This document shows, one piece after another, positions 36,824-45,880 of a stretch of 64,000 nt of DNA. Both the position numbers and the translations under genes were made by a program. Source of the stretch: Devosia faecipullorum (GTDB lineage Bacteria; Pseudomonadota; Alphaproteobacteria; Rhizobiales; Devosiaceae); NCBI RefSeq assembly GCF_015158295.1, contig NZ_JACDXV010000002.1, forward strand, positions 403,501 through 467,500, given 5' to 3'. Under the pieces are notes generated by a model. It had not been told where the DNA came from, did not search any database, and was given only the letters and a program-made list of their open reading frames with translations. Positions within the stretch are counted from its first letter, which is position 1; each line of letters starts with the position of its first letter.

Positions 36824-37108
36824 TCAGGCGGCGAGAGCGGCGCGGATTTCCTTCTTGATGCCCTGAGCCAGCGGGCTCAGATCGGCATCATCCTGCTTGA
36901 GCAGGAAAGCATCGAGGCCGCCGCGGTGCTCGACCGAACGCAGGGCCGCAGCCGAGATGCGCAGCTTGACCGAGCGGTTCAGCGCGTCCGAGAGCAGCGT
37001 CACGTTGACGAGATTGGGGAGAAAGCGGCGGCGGGTCCGGTTGAGAGCGTGGGAAACATTGTTGCCCACCATCACACCCTTGCCGGTGAGTTCGCAGCGA
37101 CGTGCCAT
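36824..37108 (-). CDS. rpmB: 50S ribosomal protein L28
   Basis: A 94-residue large-subunit protein. The N-terminus [20 protein letters not shown], followed by [16 protein letters not shown], is diagnostic of L28. The C-terminal extension (about 30 residues, [15 protein letters not shown]) is usual in alphaproteobacteria. The ATG at 37108 has AGGA about nine bases upstream. It is a single-gene unit with its own terminator and is divergent from the DUF3108 gene. Confidence 0.97.
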   Translation of the reverse strand: MARRCELTGKGVMVGNNVSHALNRTRRRFLPNLVNVTLLSDALNRSVKLRISAAALRSVEHRGGLDAFLLKQDDADLSPLAQGIKKEIRAALAA

Positions 37109-37329
37109 TTTTCGAAATCCTGTTTGTGTAAAGGTCCTCACGTGGCGGGCGATCCCGCAACGGGCCTCGATTGTGGTGAAATCTGGCGGTTCTTTAGAGA
37201 ATAGGGCCCGCTCCGTCAAGCCGAAGGGCGCTTCAAAGGCCCGCGAGTGCCTTGCGCGGCGCATGAGGGGACGGCAATTTGACTGGATAAAGTGATTCGT
37301 CTCGCCCCGACATGTCCGCCGGCGGGAAC

Positions 37330-38136
37330 ATGCAGCCGAGAAATACTGTCTTGATCCGTTCCGCCCTGAGCCTGCTGGCCGCCAGCTTTGTCCTTTTCGC
37401 CCCGTCCGTCTTCGCCGCGCCGGTCGATGCCCGGGTCAGTTATGTGGTGACCGTCGGCGGGATCAATGTGGCGCTGGTCGATATTGATTTCGATGACGAT
37501 GGGCGGCGCTATGGCTTCGATCTGTCGGCGCGGGTGACGGGGCTTGCCAATGTGGTGGCGAGCGGCACCGCCAAAGTCAGCGCCAGCGGCGCCTCGGCGG
37601 GAGGGAGCCTGCAATCGGAGCGGTTCGCGCTTGAAACGCGCGCCAATGGCGAAAATTTCAAGGTCGATGTCGGATTTTCCGGCCGCAATGTCTCCTCCTT
37701 CCAGGTTACTCCGCCGATTGTCGACACCTATGACCGGGTGCCGCTCGAGCGTGTCCATCTTACTGGGGTGGGCGACTTCCTCTCCGCCTTCGTTCTCAAG
37801 GGCCGGGAACTGGACAAAGGGCTTTGCGAACGCGAATTCAAGATTTTCACCGGCGTCGAGCGCTTCAATATCCGCATGGGCTTTCTTGATCGGGACGAAG
37901 CGACATCGCCGCGCACCGGCTATCAGGGGCCGCTTGTGGCTTGCTCGGTAAAGTATCAGCCGATTTCCGGACATTTCGACAGCTCGGAAATGACGCAATA
38001 TCTGGCCGATAACAGCCGGATCATCCTGTGGTACGCGCCGCTCGGCGCTTCGGGGTATTTTGTCCCCTATCGCGTCAATATCGGCACCAGCATGGGCGAT
38101 CTGTCCATCGTGCTGACCAATAGCCGGGTCGAATAG
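37330..38136 (+). CDS. DUF3108 domain periplasmic protein
   Basis: A 268-residue protein with a signal peptide ([20 protein letters not shown]) and a DUF3108 domain: [52 protein letters not shown], a [17 protein letters not shown] segment and [19 protein letters not shown]. The family forms beta-rich periplasmic proteins of unknown function, possibly lipid-binding. ATG 37330 is preferred because GGGAA precedes it and the signal peptide has a normal length; ATG 37312 would add six residues without a ribosome-binding site. Divergent from rpmB. Confidence 0.87.
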   Translation: MQPRNTVLIRSALSLLAASFVLFAPSVFAAPVDARVSYVVTVGGINVALVDIDFDDDGRRYGFDLSARVTGLANVVASGTAKVSASGASAGGSLQSERFALETRANGENFKVDVGFSGRNVSSFQVTPPIVDTYDRVPLERVHLTGVGDFLSAFVLKGRELDKGLCEREFKIFTGVERFNIRMGFLDRDEATSPRTGYQGPLVACSVKYQPISGHFDSSEMTQYLADNSRIILWYAPLGASGYFVPYRVNIGTSMGDLSIVLTNSRVE

Positions 38137-38993
38137 AACTGTCTCGCTTGGGGACGGTCAACGGCTTTTTTGACAATTTTTCTCGCTTTTCGCAGCGCAA
38201 ATGCGCCCTTTCGCGGTTAACGCCAGCGACAGGTTTGGTAACGCCCTTGCGCAGGATTTCGTGAACAAATTGTCGATTTCGGCAGAATTTACCCAAAATT
38301 TACCGAGTTGAACGCGCGCATGCCGCGCCATGCGGGGCTTGTCATCCGGCTGGTGTTGCGCGGGCCCCGCGCCTACCAGCATTGGTGGAGAACAAAGCGG
38401 CATTGCCCCATTCGCCCCGATTCTGTCCCTGTTCGTTCCGGGTCTGGTCGCAGTGTTAATCGCGCGGGCAGTTTTATTATCCGGTTGTCTCCCGATGGGA
38501 CAGCAGTCGGTTTCTGGCAGCGGCAAGCGCCTCTAGGACCCTGAGGACGCTGACTTGAGGGATACGGAAGGGCCGGTCTCTGTCCCATAGCGGCACGTCA
38601 ATGCTGTTTTTTATGAACGTCTTGCGCCGGAAGGCCGGCACGGTGGGCTTATGAGGATAAACGGACAAAAAAATCTACGTTCTGTCGGCATTTACCGGGC
38701 CTTCACCTTTGGCGGATTTGGCACCATTTTTACCGGATCGAAACCAAGTTGAACGAGATTTCTTCCATTGGGCGGCTTCGCGCGGTCGGCTTGTATGGCC
38801 GAAATTGTGCGCCACCACATCTGGTAGGGAACGAAGCCGGATTTGCTGATTCTCGCCGATTCGATGCTGTTTCGTTTCCTCTTGGTTCCGTAAATTAAGT
38901 CTCGTGGCAAAAAGGCGGCAGCTTTGTCCTTTGTCGGGACAATTGCGCGCCGGCCCTCGCAAGCGCGGCGCCAATTGCCTAGATAGAGGCACG
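38137..38993. other. 857-base stretch without a clear gene, upstream of the helicase
   Basis: Base composition is more AT-rich than the surrounding genes, with runs such as TTTTTTGACAATTTTT near 38166. Two minus-strand open frames (38477-38668 and 38692-39006) exist but have weak third-base GC preference, unlike the neighbouring genes, and match no family I know. A GCGCGGGGCCCCGCGC-like palindrome (one mismatch) lies near 38357-38372. It may hold the helicase promoter, a small RNA or decayed genes; none can be shown. Confidence 0.45.
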
Positions 38994-41975
38994 ATGACTT
39001 TCGCACCCTCCCATTCGGTCAAGGCGATTCTCGGCCCGACCAATACCGGCAAGACCTATTTCGCCATCGAGCGCATGTTGGCCCATCCCACCGGGATGAT
39101 CGGCCTGCCGCTGCGCCTGTTGGCACGGGAGGTCTATCACCGCGTGGTAGAGCGGGTCGGCGAGCAGGCGGTGGCCCTGGTGACGGGCGAAGAGCGCATC
39201 GTGCCGGCCAAGCCGCGCTATTGGGTGGCGACGGTGGAAGCCATGCCGATGGATATTCGCGTCGATTGCGTGGCGGTGGACGAAATCCAGACCGCCATCG
39301 ATTTCGACCGTGGCCATGTGTTTACAGAGCGGATCCTCAAGGCGCGCGGCTTTCACGAAACCCTGCTGCTCGGCTCGGCAACCATGGCGGGCGTGGTCAA
39401 GAAACTGATCCCCCATGCCGAAATCATCGAGCGGCCACGCTTTTCACAATTGACCTATTCGGGGTCCAAGAAAATCTCGCGGCAGCCGCCGCGCTCGGCC
39501 ATCGTCGCCTTTTCGGCGCGCCAGGTCTATGCGATCGCCGAACTGATCCGGCGCGAGCGGGGCGGCGCGGCGGTGGTGATGGGGGCATTGAGCCCGCGCA
39601 CCAGAAACGCGCAGGTTGATCTTTATCAGAATGGCGACGTCGATTTCCTGGTGGCAACCGACGCTATCGGCATGGGTCTCAATCTGGACATCCACCATGT
39701 CGCCTTTGCCGACGATACCAAATTCGACGGACATCAGAGCCGGCCGCTGACCCCGGCCGAACTGGGCCAGATCGCCGGGCGGGCCGGGCGGCACCGGCAC
39801 AATGGCACGTTCGGCGTGACCGGGGGCACCGAGGGCTTCGATGAAGAATTGGTGGTGCAGCTCGAAACCCATGATTTCGAGCCGGTGCGGCAGGTGCAAT
39901 GGCGCAATAGTGTGCTGGATTTTTCGTCCATCGAGCGGTTGCGCGCGGCGCTGGAGGTGACGCCCGAGGACCGCACACTGACCCGGGTGCCCATTGCCAC
40001 CGACCAGATGGCGCTGGAATTTCTGGCGCGCAACGAGGCCGGCGCCTTGGCGCGCGGCCACGAAGCGGTCAAACTGCTCTGGGAATGTTGCCAGATTCCC
40101 GATTATCAAGGGATTTCTCCGGCTGCGCATGGCGAAATCGTTACCCGTATCTTTTCGGATTTGAGACGAATTGGACGGGTCAGCGAAGACTGGATTGCCG
40201 AGCAGGTGCGGTTTTGCGACAATGGGGAGGGCGACATTGACACACTCAGCAATCGGATCAAGCAGATCCGGACCTGGACCTTTGTCGCCAACCGCAAAAA
40301 CTGGCTTGAAGACCCTGCATATTGGCGCGACAAGACACGGGATATTGAAGACCGCCTGAGTGACGCTCTGCATGAGCGCCTCACCCAGCGCTTCGTTGAT
40401 CGGCGCACGAGCGTCTTGCTCCGCCACCTGAAAGACAAACGTATGGTATCTCCCGAAATCAATGAACGTGGCGAAGTCCGGCTGGAAGGCCATTTGATCG
40501 GCACGCTCGAAGGCTTCCGCTTTTCCCTGGCGCGCGCTGATGGCGAACTGGATGCCAAGGGGCTGCGCACCGCCGCCGATTCGGTAGTGGCGCCGGAGAT
40601 ACACAATCGCGCCGACCGCCTGAGCGGTTCGCCGAATGAAGAATTCGTGCTGGCCACCGATGGAAGGCTGCGCTGGCGCGGGGAAGTCATTGCCGAACTG
40701 GCGGAGGGCGACAGCCTCTACCGTCCGCGCATCATCATTCTGGCCGACGAGACGCTGACAGGGCCGGATCTCGAACGGGTGCAGGACCGGCTGATGCTGT
40801 GGCTGCGCCACCATATCAATACCGTGCTCGAACCCGTCATGTCGCTGGAAGCGCCGGCTGATATCGAAGGGACGGCACGGGGACTGACCTATCAGCTCCA
40901 TGAGCATCTGGGCCTGTTGCCACGCCACGAAGTGGCTGAGGCGGTCAAAGGGCTGGATCAGGATCTGCGCGGCAAGCTGCGCAAGCTGGGCATCAAGTTC
41001 GGCGCCTACCACATTTATCTGCCGCTTTCGCTCAAGCCGGCCCCCCGCGAGCTGGCGCTGATTCTGTTCGCGTTGAAGCATGGTGGTGTGCGCCAGCCCG
41101 GCGTGACCGACATTCCCCATATTGTTCTTTCGGGACGCACCTCGTTCCTGGTCGATCCCGAGGTCGATACGCGCCTTTACGAAACCGCCGGCTTCAAGGT
41201 GGCGGGCAAGCGGGCGGTGCGCGTCGATATTCTCGAACGCCTGGCCGATATTATCCGTCCGCTGATCGCGCTCGATGCCAGCCGCCCTTATGCGGGCGAA
41301 TTGCCGGCGGGCGCAGCGGAGGGCAACGGTTTCCGCGTCACGGTGGAAATGACCAGCCTGCTGGGCTGTTCGGGCGAGGATTTCGCCTCGATCCTGACCT
41401 CGCTGGGCTATCGGGTTCGCCGGACGCCCAAGGCCGCTGCGCCTCTGGCCTCGACCGAAGCGCTGCCGGAAATGGCTGCGGAAGCGCCTGCATCCGAACA
41501 GGTGCCAACGGGTGATGAGGCAGGCACGGAAGTGGCTGTCGAGGTCGTCGCGGCCGTTGAGGCAACGCAGATGGAGCCCGTCGCGGAAGGCGATGCGCCC
41601 GAGGCTTTGCCCGTCGAAATCGCTGCCGACCCGGCGGTCCCGGCCGAGCCCGAATTCGACGAGGTCTGGTTCCCCGGTCGCCGCAACAATGATCAGCGTC
41701 GCCATGAGCCGCGCGGACGCAAGGAAGCCGAGGGCGAAGGGCGGCAGAGCCGGCGCAACGAGCGCCCGCGGCACGATCGCGGCCCGCGCCGGCCCGAAGG
41801 CGAGGGACGCCCCGCTGGTGGCCGGCCCAATGGCAAGGGGCGCGAGGAAGCCCGCACCCGTCCCGACAAGGGAGAGCAGAAGGAGCGCCGTCCGCAGCGC
41901 GAAGAGCGCAAGCCGGTCTTTGATCCCGACAGCCCCTTTGCGGCGCTTGCCGCGTTGCGCGGCAAGTCGGAGTAG
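38994..41975 (+). CDS. Suv3-like superfamily 2 RNA helicase
   Basis: A 993-residue helicase. The Walker A motif is GPTNTGKT at residues 14-21, the DEAD-box equivalent is VDEIQ, and VVMGALSPRTRNAQ, FLVATDAIGMGLNLDIHH and GQIAGRAGRHRHNG supply the remaining helicase motifs. These fit the mitochondrial Suv3-like group found in alphaproteobacteria, which unwind RNA for degradation. The last 170 residues are disordered: first Ala/Glu-rich, then Arg/Glu/Gly-rich (RRHEPRGRKEAEGEG), a likely RNA- or protein-binding tail. ATG 38994 has GAGG five bases upstream and starts just before the P-loop domain. An S4 RNA-binding gene follows after three bases. Confidence 0.9.
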   Translation: MTFAPSHSVKAILGPTNTGKTYFAIERMLAHPTGMIGLPLRLLAREVYHRVVERVGEQAVALVTGEERIVPAKPRYWVATVEAMPMDIRVDCVAVDEIQTAIDFDRGHVFTERILKARGFHETLLLGSATMAGVVKKLIPHAEIIERPRFSQLTYSGSKKISRQPPRSAIVAFSARQVYAIAELIRRERGGAAVVMGALSPRTRNAQVDLYQNGDVDFLVATDAIGMGLNLDIHHVAFADDTKFDGHQSRPLTPAELGQIAGRAGRHRHNGTFGVTGGTEGFDEELVVQLETHDFEPVRQVQWRNSVLDFSSIERLRAALEVTPEDRTLTRVPIATDQMALEFLARNEAGALARGHEAVKLLWECCQIPDYQGISPAAHGEIVTRIFSDLRRIGRVSEDWIAEQVRFCDNGEGDIDTLSNRIKQIRTWTFVANRKNWLEDPAYWRDKTRDIEDRLSDALHERLTQRFVDRRTSVLLRHLKDKRMVSPEINERGEVRLEGHLIGTLEGFRFSLARADGELDAKGLRTAADSVVAPEIHNRADRLSGSPNEEFVLATDGRLRWRGEVIAELAEGDSLYRPRIIILADETLTGPDLERVQDRLMLWLRHHINTVLEPVMSLEAPADIEGTARGLTYQLHEHLGLLPRHEVAEAVKGLDQDLRGKLRKLGIKFGAYHIYLPLSLKPAPRELALILFALKHGGVRQPGVTDIPHIVLSGRTSFLVDPEVDTRLYETAGFKVAGKRAVRVDILERLADIIRPLIALDASRPYAGELPAGAAEGNGFRVTVEMTSLLGCSGEDFASILTSLGYRVRRTPKAAAPLASTEALPEMAAEAPASEQVPTGDEAGTEVAVEVVAAVEATQMEPVAEGDAPEALPVEIAADPAVPAEPEFDEVWFPGRRNNDQRRHEPRGRKEAEGEGRQSRRNERPRHDRGPRRPEGEGRPAGGRPNGKGREEARTRPDKGEQKERRPQREERKPVFDPDSPFAALAALRGKSE

Positions 41976-41978
41976 GGT

Positions 41979-42383
41979 TTGACAGGGCCGGGGGAAACGC
42001 TTCGCAAGGAGCGGCTCGATCGGTTCCTGTTCTTCTCGCGCGCCGTCAAATCGAGGACCCTGGCGCAAAAGATCATCGAAACTGGCGCCATTCGCGTCAA
42101 TTCGGAAAAAACCGCCCGCACTGACCACAGGGTCGGCGCGGGCGATGTGCTGACCATGTCGATCCAGGGCCGCATTCTGGTCTGGCGCATCCTCGATCCG
42201 GGGTCCCGCCGTGGTCCGGCCAGCGAAGCGCAGGGGCTTTACGAGGACATGTCTCCGCCCATGCCGCCGAAGTCGGAGCGCTCGCCCTATGAGACGGCGA
42301 TCGCCGAACGTCCGCCTGGCGCTGGCCGACCGACCAAGAAAGAGCGCCGGGACACAGACAATCTGCGGGGCGGCGACCAATAG
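41979..42383 (+). CDS. S4-domain RNA-binding protein (Hsp15-like)
   Basis: A 134-residue protein with an N-terminal S4 domain: RLDRFLFFSRAVKSRTLAQK, IIETGAIRVNSEK and VGAGDVLTMSIQGRILVWRI. This matches the HslR (Hsp15) family, which binds stalled 50S subunits after heat stress. The C-terminal 50 residues are Pro/Arg/Lys-rich. The start is TTG, with GGAG six bases upstream overlapping the helicase stop, so translation is coupled to the helicase. No ATG is available before the domain. Confidence 0.85.
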   Translation: MTGPGETLRKERLDRFLFFSRAVKSRTLAQKIIETGAIRVNSEKTARTDHRVGAGDVLTMSIQGRILVWRILDPGSRRGPASEAQGLYEDMSPPMPPKSERSPYETAIAERPPGAGRPTKKERRDTDNLRGGDQ

Positions 42384-42537
42384 GCATAGAGTTTCAAGCT
42401 GGGCGCAGGCTGCGCCAAAGCGTCCCCCGCCGCGCCCTTGCAGCGCGCCGGAAAAGGGTTTAGCACCGGTCCTGTTGAGACAGGTGGCTTGATCCTCCCA
42501 GCGGATCGGCTGCGCATGGACGGGATTGCCTGCCAGA

Positions 42538-42876
42538 ATGACCTATATCGTCACCGACAATTGCATCGCCTGCAAATATACCGACTGTGTCGAGGTCTGT
42601 CCGGTCGATTGCTTCTATGAAGGCGAGAACATGCTGGTCATTCACCCCGATGAGTGCATCGATTGCGGCGTGTGTGAGCCTGAATGCCCGGCCGAGGCGA
42701 TCAAGCCGGATACGGAAAGCGGGCTGGACGACTGGCTGGAACTCAATCGCAAGTTCGCCGCCATCTGGCCGAACCTCACCGAGCGCCGCGATCCCTTGCC
42801 CGAGGCCAAGGAAAAGGACGGCGAATCCGGCAAGCTGGCGAAATATTTTTCCGAGGAAGCCGGCGAAGGCGACTGA
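42538..42876 (+). CDS. fdxA: Seven-iron ferredoxin
   Basis: A 112-residue ferredoxin carrying one [3Fe-4S] and one [4Fe-4S] cluster. Cysteines C9, C12, C17, C21 and C25 ([15 protein letters not shown]) and C40, C43, C46 and C50 ([13 protein letters not shown]) match the pattern of Azotobacter-type FdI. The C-terminal half is acidic. ATG 42538 is chosen because MTYIVTDNC is the conserved N-terminus; an in-frame TTG at 42526 adds four residues. It follows the S4 gene after 154 bases and precedes carD, a common order in alphaproteobacteria. Its redox partner is unknown. Confidence 0.95.
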   Translation: MTYIVTDNCIACKYTDCVEVCPVDCFYEGENMLVIHPDECIDCGVCEPECPAEAIKPDTESGLDDWLELNRKFAAIWPNLTERRDPLPEAKEKDGESGKLAKYFSEEAGEGD

Positions 42877-43209
42877 CCCGATCGGCGGGCTTGTCACGGT
42901 TCCACCACACGTAGCTGCCCGTTGGGCGGCCGTCTGCTGCTGGCCTGATTCGTTCCTTTTGATTCTGCTGAAAAATTGTGCTATGGTCCAACAATATGCA
43001 GTTGAGCCCGTCACCCAGTCCGTGCCGAAAGGCACGATTTTTTTGACAGACATCGTTTGAAGTTCATGGCTTCCGGACAAAGCGGACCCGGACGGCCCTG
43101 AGGCTTACTGCCCAGCAAGCGCCCATGACCGGGCGTCCACGAGTTAGAAATGGCGGGTCCTTGCCGCAAGGAACCGGCCATTTGGGGCGTCAATAAGGAG
43201 TTCCAGCAT
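42877..43209. other. 333-base region between fdxA and carD
   Basis: Contains the terminator at 43021-43044 and, downstream, the presumed carD promoter and leader (AAGGAG at 43194-43199). I see no gene. The bases between the fdxA stop and the terminator hold nothing I recognise. Confidence 0.55.
43021..43044 (+). terminator. Rho-independent terminator between fdxA and carD
   Basis: CGTGCC (43021-43026), GAAA loop, GGCACG (43031-43036), then ATTTTTTT. It lies 145 bases past the fdxA stop. Confidence 0.88.
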
Positions 43210-43776
43210 ATGGTAGCCAAGAAGCAGCAGCAGCGGCTCGGGTTCAAGACGGGCGAATATGTCGTTTATCCGGCCCATGGCGTCGGCGTGGTTGTCGCCA
43301 TCGAAGAGCAGGAAGTTGCTGGCCTCGTTCTTGAGCTGTTCGTCATCAGCTTTGAACAGGACAAGCTGACGCTGCGCGTGCCCGTGGCCAAGGTGAAGTC
43401 CGTCGGCATGCGCAAGCTGGCCGAAGAGGAAGAGATTACCAAGGCGCTGGAAACCGTGACGGGCCGCGCCCGCGTCAAGCGCACCATGTGGTCGCGCCGC
43501 GCGCAGGAATACGAAGCCAAGATCAATTCCGGCGACCTGATCGCGATCTCCGAAGTGGTGCGTGACCTTTACCGTTCCGAAGACCAGCCCGAGCAGTCCT
43601 ATTCGGAACGCCAGCTGTTTGAACAGGCCATGGACCGCATGAGCCGGGAAGTCGGCGCCGTACGCAAGCTGACGCTGACCGAAGCCGTGCAGCTGATCGA
43701 AAAGCAACTCGCCAAGAGCCCGAAGCGGACCAAGGCCGATGCGGCCGAAGCCGAAAGCGACGAGGAAGCTGCGTAA
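43210..43776 (+). CDS. carD: CarD family transcription regulator
   Basis: A 188-residue protein that binds the RNA polymerase beta subunit and stabilises open promoter complexes, affecting rRNA and growth control. The N-terminal RNA-polymerase-interacting part is GFKTGEYVVYPAHGVGVVVA, with LRVPVAKVKSVGMRKLAEE after it. The helical DNA-contacting C-terminal part runs through MWSRRAQEYEAKINSGD, SYSERQLFEQAMDRM and KLTLTEAVQLIE. The tail is Lys- then Glu-rich. The start at 43210 has AAGGAG ten bases upstream. A strong terminator follows. Confidence 0.94.
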   Translation: MVAKKQQQRLGFKTGEYVVYPAHGVGVVVAIEEQEVAGLVLELFVISFEQDKLTLRVPVAKVKSVGMRKLAEEEEITKALETVTGRARVKRTMWSRRAQEYEAKINSGDLIAISEVVRDLYRSEDQPEQSYSERQLFEQAMDRMSREVGAVRKLTLTEAVQLIEKQLAKSPKRTKADAAEAESDEEAA

Positions 43777-43799
43777 GCGCGCCCTTTGCCGTATTTGTG

Positions 43800-43830
43800 A
43801 AAAAGGCCGGTGGAGACGCCGGCCTTTTTT
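43800..43830 (+). terminator. Rho-independent terminator after carD
   Basis: AAAAAGGCCGG (43800-43810) pairs with CCGGCCTTTTT (43819-43829), ending in a T run; it starts 24 bases after the stop. Confidence 0.92.
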
Positions 43831-43910
43831 GTGGCATTCGGCATCGTGCTACCGATGATGACAGGTCAATATCGGTAAGTTGGAGGCGCTGGTGCGAGCC
43901 TGCGTCAGTG

Positions 43911-44750
43911 TTATCGTCTGCCCTGCGGCTTGCCGAGGACGTCGCTCATGCTGACTTTGGCGCTGCCGGGCCGCAAGGGCTTCTGCTGGCTTTCATGCGG
44001 CGCCCAGCCGGCGAGCCAGACGATTTCCAGCGTGGCGCGGATGCGGCCATCCGCGTCACTGTCGCGCTCGGCATAGGCGTTGGCGGCGGCGACGAGCAGC
44101 GTCCGGGTGGCAAAGCGTTTCGGCCGGTCCCATAGCGGATTGGATGCGCCCAGGGCCTTGAGCTCGGCCATCAGTGCCACGGGGTTCGCATAGCGGACGC
44201 AATGGGTTTCGACATCGGCGACAGGCAGGGCGAAGCCGGCGCGTTGCAGGAGACCACCGGCGTCGCGCACCTGCGCCATTGGCGCCACGCGCGCCGACGC
44301 GCCGCCGGACACGGCGAGATCGGCGGCAAGGAAAGCCTCGCGCAGCTCGGTGAGGCTTTCGCCACCGATAAAGGCCGCCAGCAGGAGGCCGTCGGGGCGA
44401 AGCCGCTGGCGCAACCGCGCCAGATGGCCGGGCACGTCATTGACGGTCTGCAAGTGCAGCAACGAGACGACAAGATCATGCTCGCCATCTGGCAGGGCGG
44501 GAAAATCCGTGTTGTCGAAGGCGTCGACACGTTGGGCAATGATGGGGCCATTGGCGGAATACAGGCGTTCCGGCAGCGTTTCGGCATCGGGGCCGATGAG
44601 GATGGCCCGCGAAAAGTCCCTTTTATAGGCGCCGAGCCGGTCGGCCAGATCGTCCAGCACCAGATCGCGCATGAAATTATCGCGGCTTTTGCGGCGCGAG
44701 AGATTGCGATGGATCTGGGCGGCGTCGAAGAGCTTGGGAGGGCTGGACAT
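43911..44750 (-). CDS. SAM-dependent methyltransferase, NDUFAF5/BioC-like
   Basis: A 279-residue methyltransferase-fold protein. Landmarks are IHRNLSRRKSRDNFMRDL at the N-terminus, AILIGPDAETLPERL (SAM-binding loop), LVVSLLHLQTVNDVPGHLA, LLAAFIGGESLTELREAFL and DAGGLLQRAGFALPVADVET. This matches the alphaproteobacterial relatives of NDUFAF5, the mitochondrial complex I assembly hydroxylase, with more distant similarity to BioC. Substrate is not proven. The SAM loop is a poor match to the GxGxG consensus, as in NDUFAF5-like proteins. Divergent from comF across 35 bases. Confidence 0.85.
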   Translation of the reverse strand: MSSPPKLFDAAQIHRNLSRRKSRDNFMRDLVLDDLADRLGAYKRDFSRAILIGPDAETLPERLYSANGPIIAQRVDAFDNTDFPALPDGEHDLVVSLLHLQTVNDVPGHLARLRQRLRPDGLLLAAFIGGESLTELREAFLAADLAVSGGASARVAPMAQVRDAGGLLQRAGFALPVADVETHCVRYANPVALMAELKALGASNPLWDRPKRFATRTLLVAAANAYAERDSDADGRIRATLEIVWLAGWAPHESQQKPLRPGSAKVSMSDVLGKPQGRR

Positions 44751-44785
44751 GGAAGGGGCTTTCGCCGGGGCCGGAGCGTGGCAAT

Positions 44786-45592
44786 ATGGCTCTTATGGAG
44801 AGCGGAGACGGCGAAGTCAAAGATCTCATGGTCGGGGTGCTGCTCGGGCGGGCGCTGGCGCGCCTGGGCGGGCTGGTGCTCGATCAGGTCTATCCGCCCA
44901 CCTGCATTGCCTGCGCCGCCCCGCTCACTGCCGGTGATAGTGTTTGTGCGACGTGCTTTTCCAGCCTGCGCCCGATCAGTGCCCCATTCTGCCCAGTTCT
45001 GGGATTGCCGTTCGAAAGCGATCCGGGGCAGGGCGCGCTATCCGCCGAAGCGCTGGCCGATCCGCCGCCTTTCGAACGGGCGCGAGCCGCAATGGTCTAT
45101 GGTGCGGTTGCCAGTGCGCTGATTAGCCGGTTCAAATATGGCGACCGGATCGAACTGGCCCGGTTCCTCGCGCGGCCGATGGCTGCGGCGGGCAGCGAAT
45201 TCTGGGCAGAGCGGCCGCTATTGGTTCCGGTGCCTTTGCATCGCGGGCGCCTGCTCTTCCGCCGCTTCAATCAATCCGTATTGCTGGCCCAGGAAGTGGC
45301 GGCTTTGACCGGGTTGAGTATCGATGCGCATCTGGTGCGGCGGCACCGTCAGACGAGGCAGCAGGTAGGTCTTTCCGAAAAAGGTCGTCTGCGCAATGTG
45401 CAGGGGGCGTTCTCGTTGCATCCGCAGGCGCTGGAGCGGCTAGAGGGTCGCCCGGTCGTGGTGGTGGACGATGTCTATACGACCGGAGCGACGGTCAAGG
45501 CGATGGCGCGGGTGCTGAAGCGCGGTGGCGCCGGGCGTGTTGATGTGCTGACCTTCGCCCGCGTTGTCTTTGGTGGTGAACTGCCCATATAA
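44786..45592 (+). CDS. comF: ComF family phosphoribosyltransferase-like protein
   Basis: A 268-residue ComF-type protein. The N-terminal zinc finger is C40-x-x-C43 with C54-x-x-C57 (PTCIAC, VCATC). The phosphoribosyltransferase domain follows, with LVPVPLHRGRLLFRRFNQS, RQTRQQVGLSEKGRLRNV and the PRPP-binding loop VVVVDDVYTTGAT. ComF members act in DNA uptake in competent species; elsewhere the role is unknown, and no competence genes are seen here. The start ATG 44786 has GGAG about ten bases upstream; the Met three codons later is also possible. Glutaredoxin follows after 29 bases. Confidence 0.92.
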   Translation: MALMESGDGEVKDLMVGVLLGRALARLGGLVLDQVYPPTCIACAAPLTAGDSVCATCFSSLRPISAPFCPVLGLPFESDPGQGALSAEALADPPPFERARAAMVYGAVASALISRFKYGDRIELARFLARPMAAAGSEFWAERPLLVPVPLHRGRLLFRRFNQSVLLAQEVAALTGLSIDAHLVRRHRQTRQQVGLSEKGRLRNVQGAFSLHPQALERLEGRPVVVVDDVYTTGATVKAMARVLKRGGAGRVDVLTFARVVFGGELPI

Positions 45593-45621
45593 GGGGACGT
45601 TTGTTCACCGGAAGTGTCGGT

Positions 45622-45876
45622 ATGGCCAAGGTCGAAATCTATACTACCCCCACCTGCCCCTATTGCCACGCGGCCAAGGCGCTGCTGGCCGACAAGGGCG
45701 TGGATTTTCAGGAAATCACCGTGCTCGATCCGGCCCTGCGCGAGGCGATGACCACGCGGGCGCATGGCCGGCGCACCGTTCCGCAAATCTTTGTCGATGA
45801 TGTTCACGTGGGCGGCTATGACGACCTCGCGGCCCTGGATCGCCGGGGCGGCCTCGATCCGCTATTGGCGCAATAG
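45622..45876 (+). CDS. grxC: Glutaredoxin 3
   Basis: An 84-residue dithiol glutaredoxin with active site C12-P-Y-C15 (TTPTCPYCHAAKALL), the glutathione-binding TVPQIFVDDVHVGGYDD and the usual length. It reduces protein and ribonucleotide-reductase disulfides with glutathione. ATG 45622 has GGAAG about eight bases upstream; the TTG at 45601 would add seven residues. The next gene starts four bases after its stop, and the order comF - grxC - nitrilase - DUF1178 is conserved in Rhizobiales. Confidence 0.95.
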   Translation: MAKVEIYTTPTCPYCHAAKALLADKGVDFQEITVLDPALREAMTTRAHGRRTVPQIFVDDVHVGGYDDLAALDRRGGLDPLLAQ

Positions 45877-45880
45877 AGTG

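Noticed and set aside
38477..38668. Small minus-strand gene of 63 codons
   Set aside because: Third-base GC preference is weak, no ribosome-binding site is evident and no family is recognised, so it is described only within the non-coding stretch.
39444..42380. Minus-strand open frame of 978 codons opposite the helicase
   Set aside because: Antisense to a gene with complete helicase motifs; the product has a composition unlike real proteins here.
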